From: an uncultured Lachnospiraceae bacterium
Lineage (GTDB): Bacteria > Bacillota > Clostridia > Lachnospirales > Lachnospiraceae
Direction of reading: 5' to 3'
NCBI GenBank assembly: GCA_934371475.1
Contig: CAKRNX010000139.1
Location: 1 to 5,969 of the forward strand
Length of the DNA: 5,969 nucleotides
Below the pieces are notes generated by a model. That model saw nothing but the letters and a program-made list of their open reading frames with translations, had not been told where the DNA came from and ran no database searches. Positions 5,968 through 5,969 of this stretch are shown one piece after another. The first letter of the stretch is position 1, and each line of letters starts with the position of its first letter. Position numbers and translations under genes: made by a program.

Positions 5968-5969
5968 TC

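Noticed and set aside
1..5969. CRISPR arrays, insertion sequences, tRNA or rRNA genes, toxin-antitoxin pairs and phage genes
   Set aside because: No regularly spaced repeats, transposase motifs, terminal inverted repeats, cloverleaf signatures or small paired open frames were found on either strand.

Overview
The window looks like ordinary chromosome from an anaerobic, gut-type Firmicute, most likely Lachnospiraceae or a close clostridial relative. The pointers are AGGAGG-type ribosome binding sites, a separate PyrI subunit beside PyrB, a DHFR carrying an LLVSIPSD loop, and a DHHW-family envelope protein. The family assignment rests on recall of similar proteins; no search was run.

Layout, left to right. 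Positions 81-1435 (+) hold pyrB and pyrI, the catalytic and regulatory subunits of aspartate transcarbamoylase, overlapping by 7 nt. Positions 1436-1674 are non-coding and hold a long GC-rich stem-loop, a 27-bp imperfect palindrome and a near-consensus sigma-A promoter (TTGACG, 17 nt, TAAAAT). That promoter serves a monocistronic rocA-like gene at 1675-3225 (+), a 1-pyrroline-5-carboxylate (glutamate semialdehyde) dehydrogenase-type enzyme. A shared hairpin at 3284-3340 serves as terminator for the genes converging from both sides. On the minus strand, reading from the right edge, come a DHHW/AlgX-like membrane-anchored protein (4828-5967), thyA (3861-4709) and dfrA/folA (3337-3831).

Functional picture. 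PyrBI commits carbamoyl phosphate and aspartate to UMP synthesis. ThyA converts dUMP to dTMP and oxidises methylene-tetrahydrofolate to dihydrofolate, which DHFR reduces again. Both ends of pyrimidine supply therefore lie within about 4 kb, in separate convergent transcription units. The rocA-like enzyme between them would oxidise glutamate semialdehyde to glutamate, but no proline or arginine catabolic partner is visible. The DHHW protein is probably unrelated and belongs to an envelope acyl-transfer locus continuing beyond the right edge.

No mobile element, CRISPR array, tRNA, rRNA or clearly new system was found. The points most worth a second look are the operator-like palindrome upstream of rocA, the unusual aldehyde-anchor loop of the rocA product, and the strong hairpin after pyrI that lacks an adjacent U-tract.
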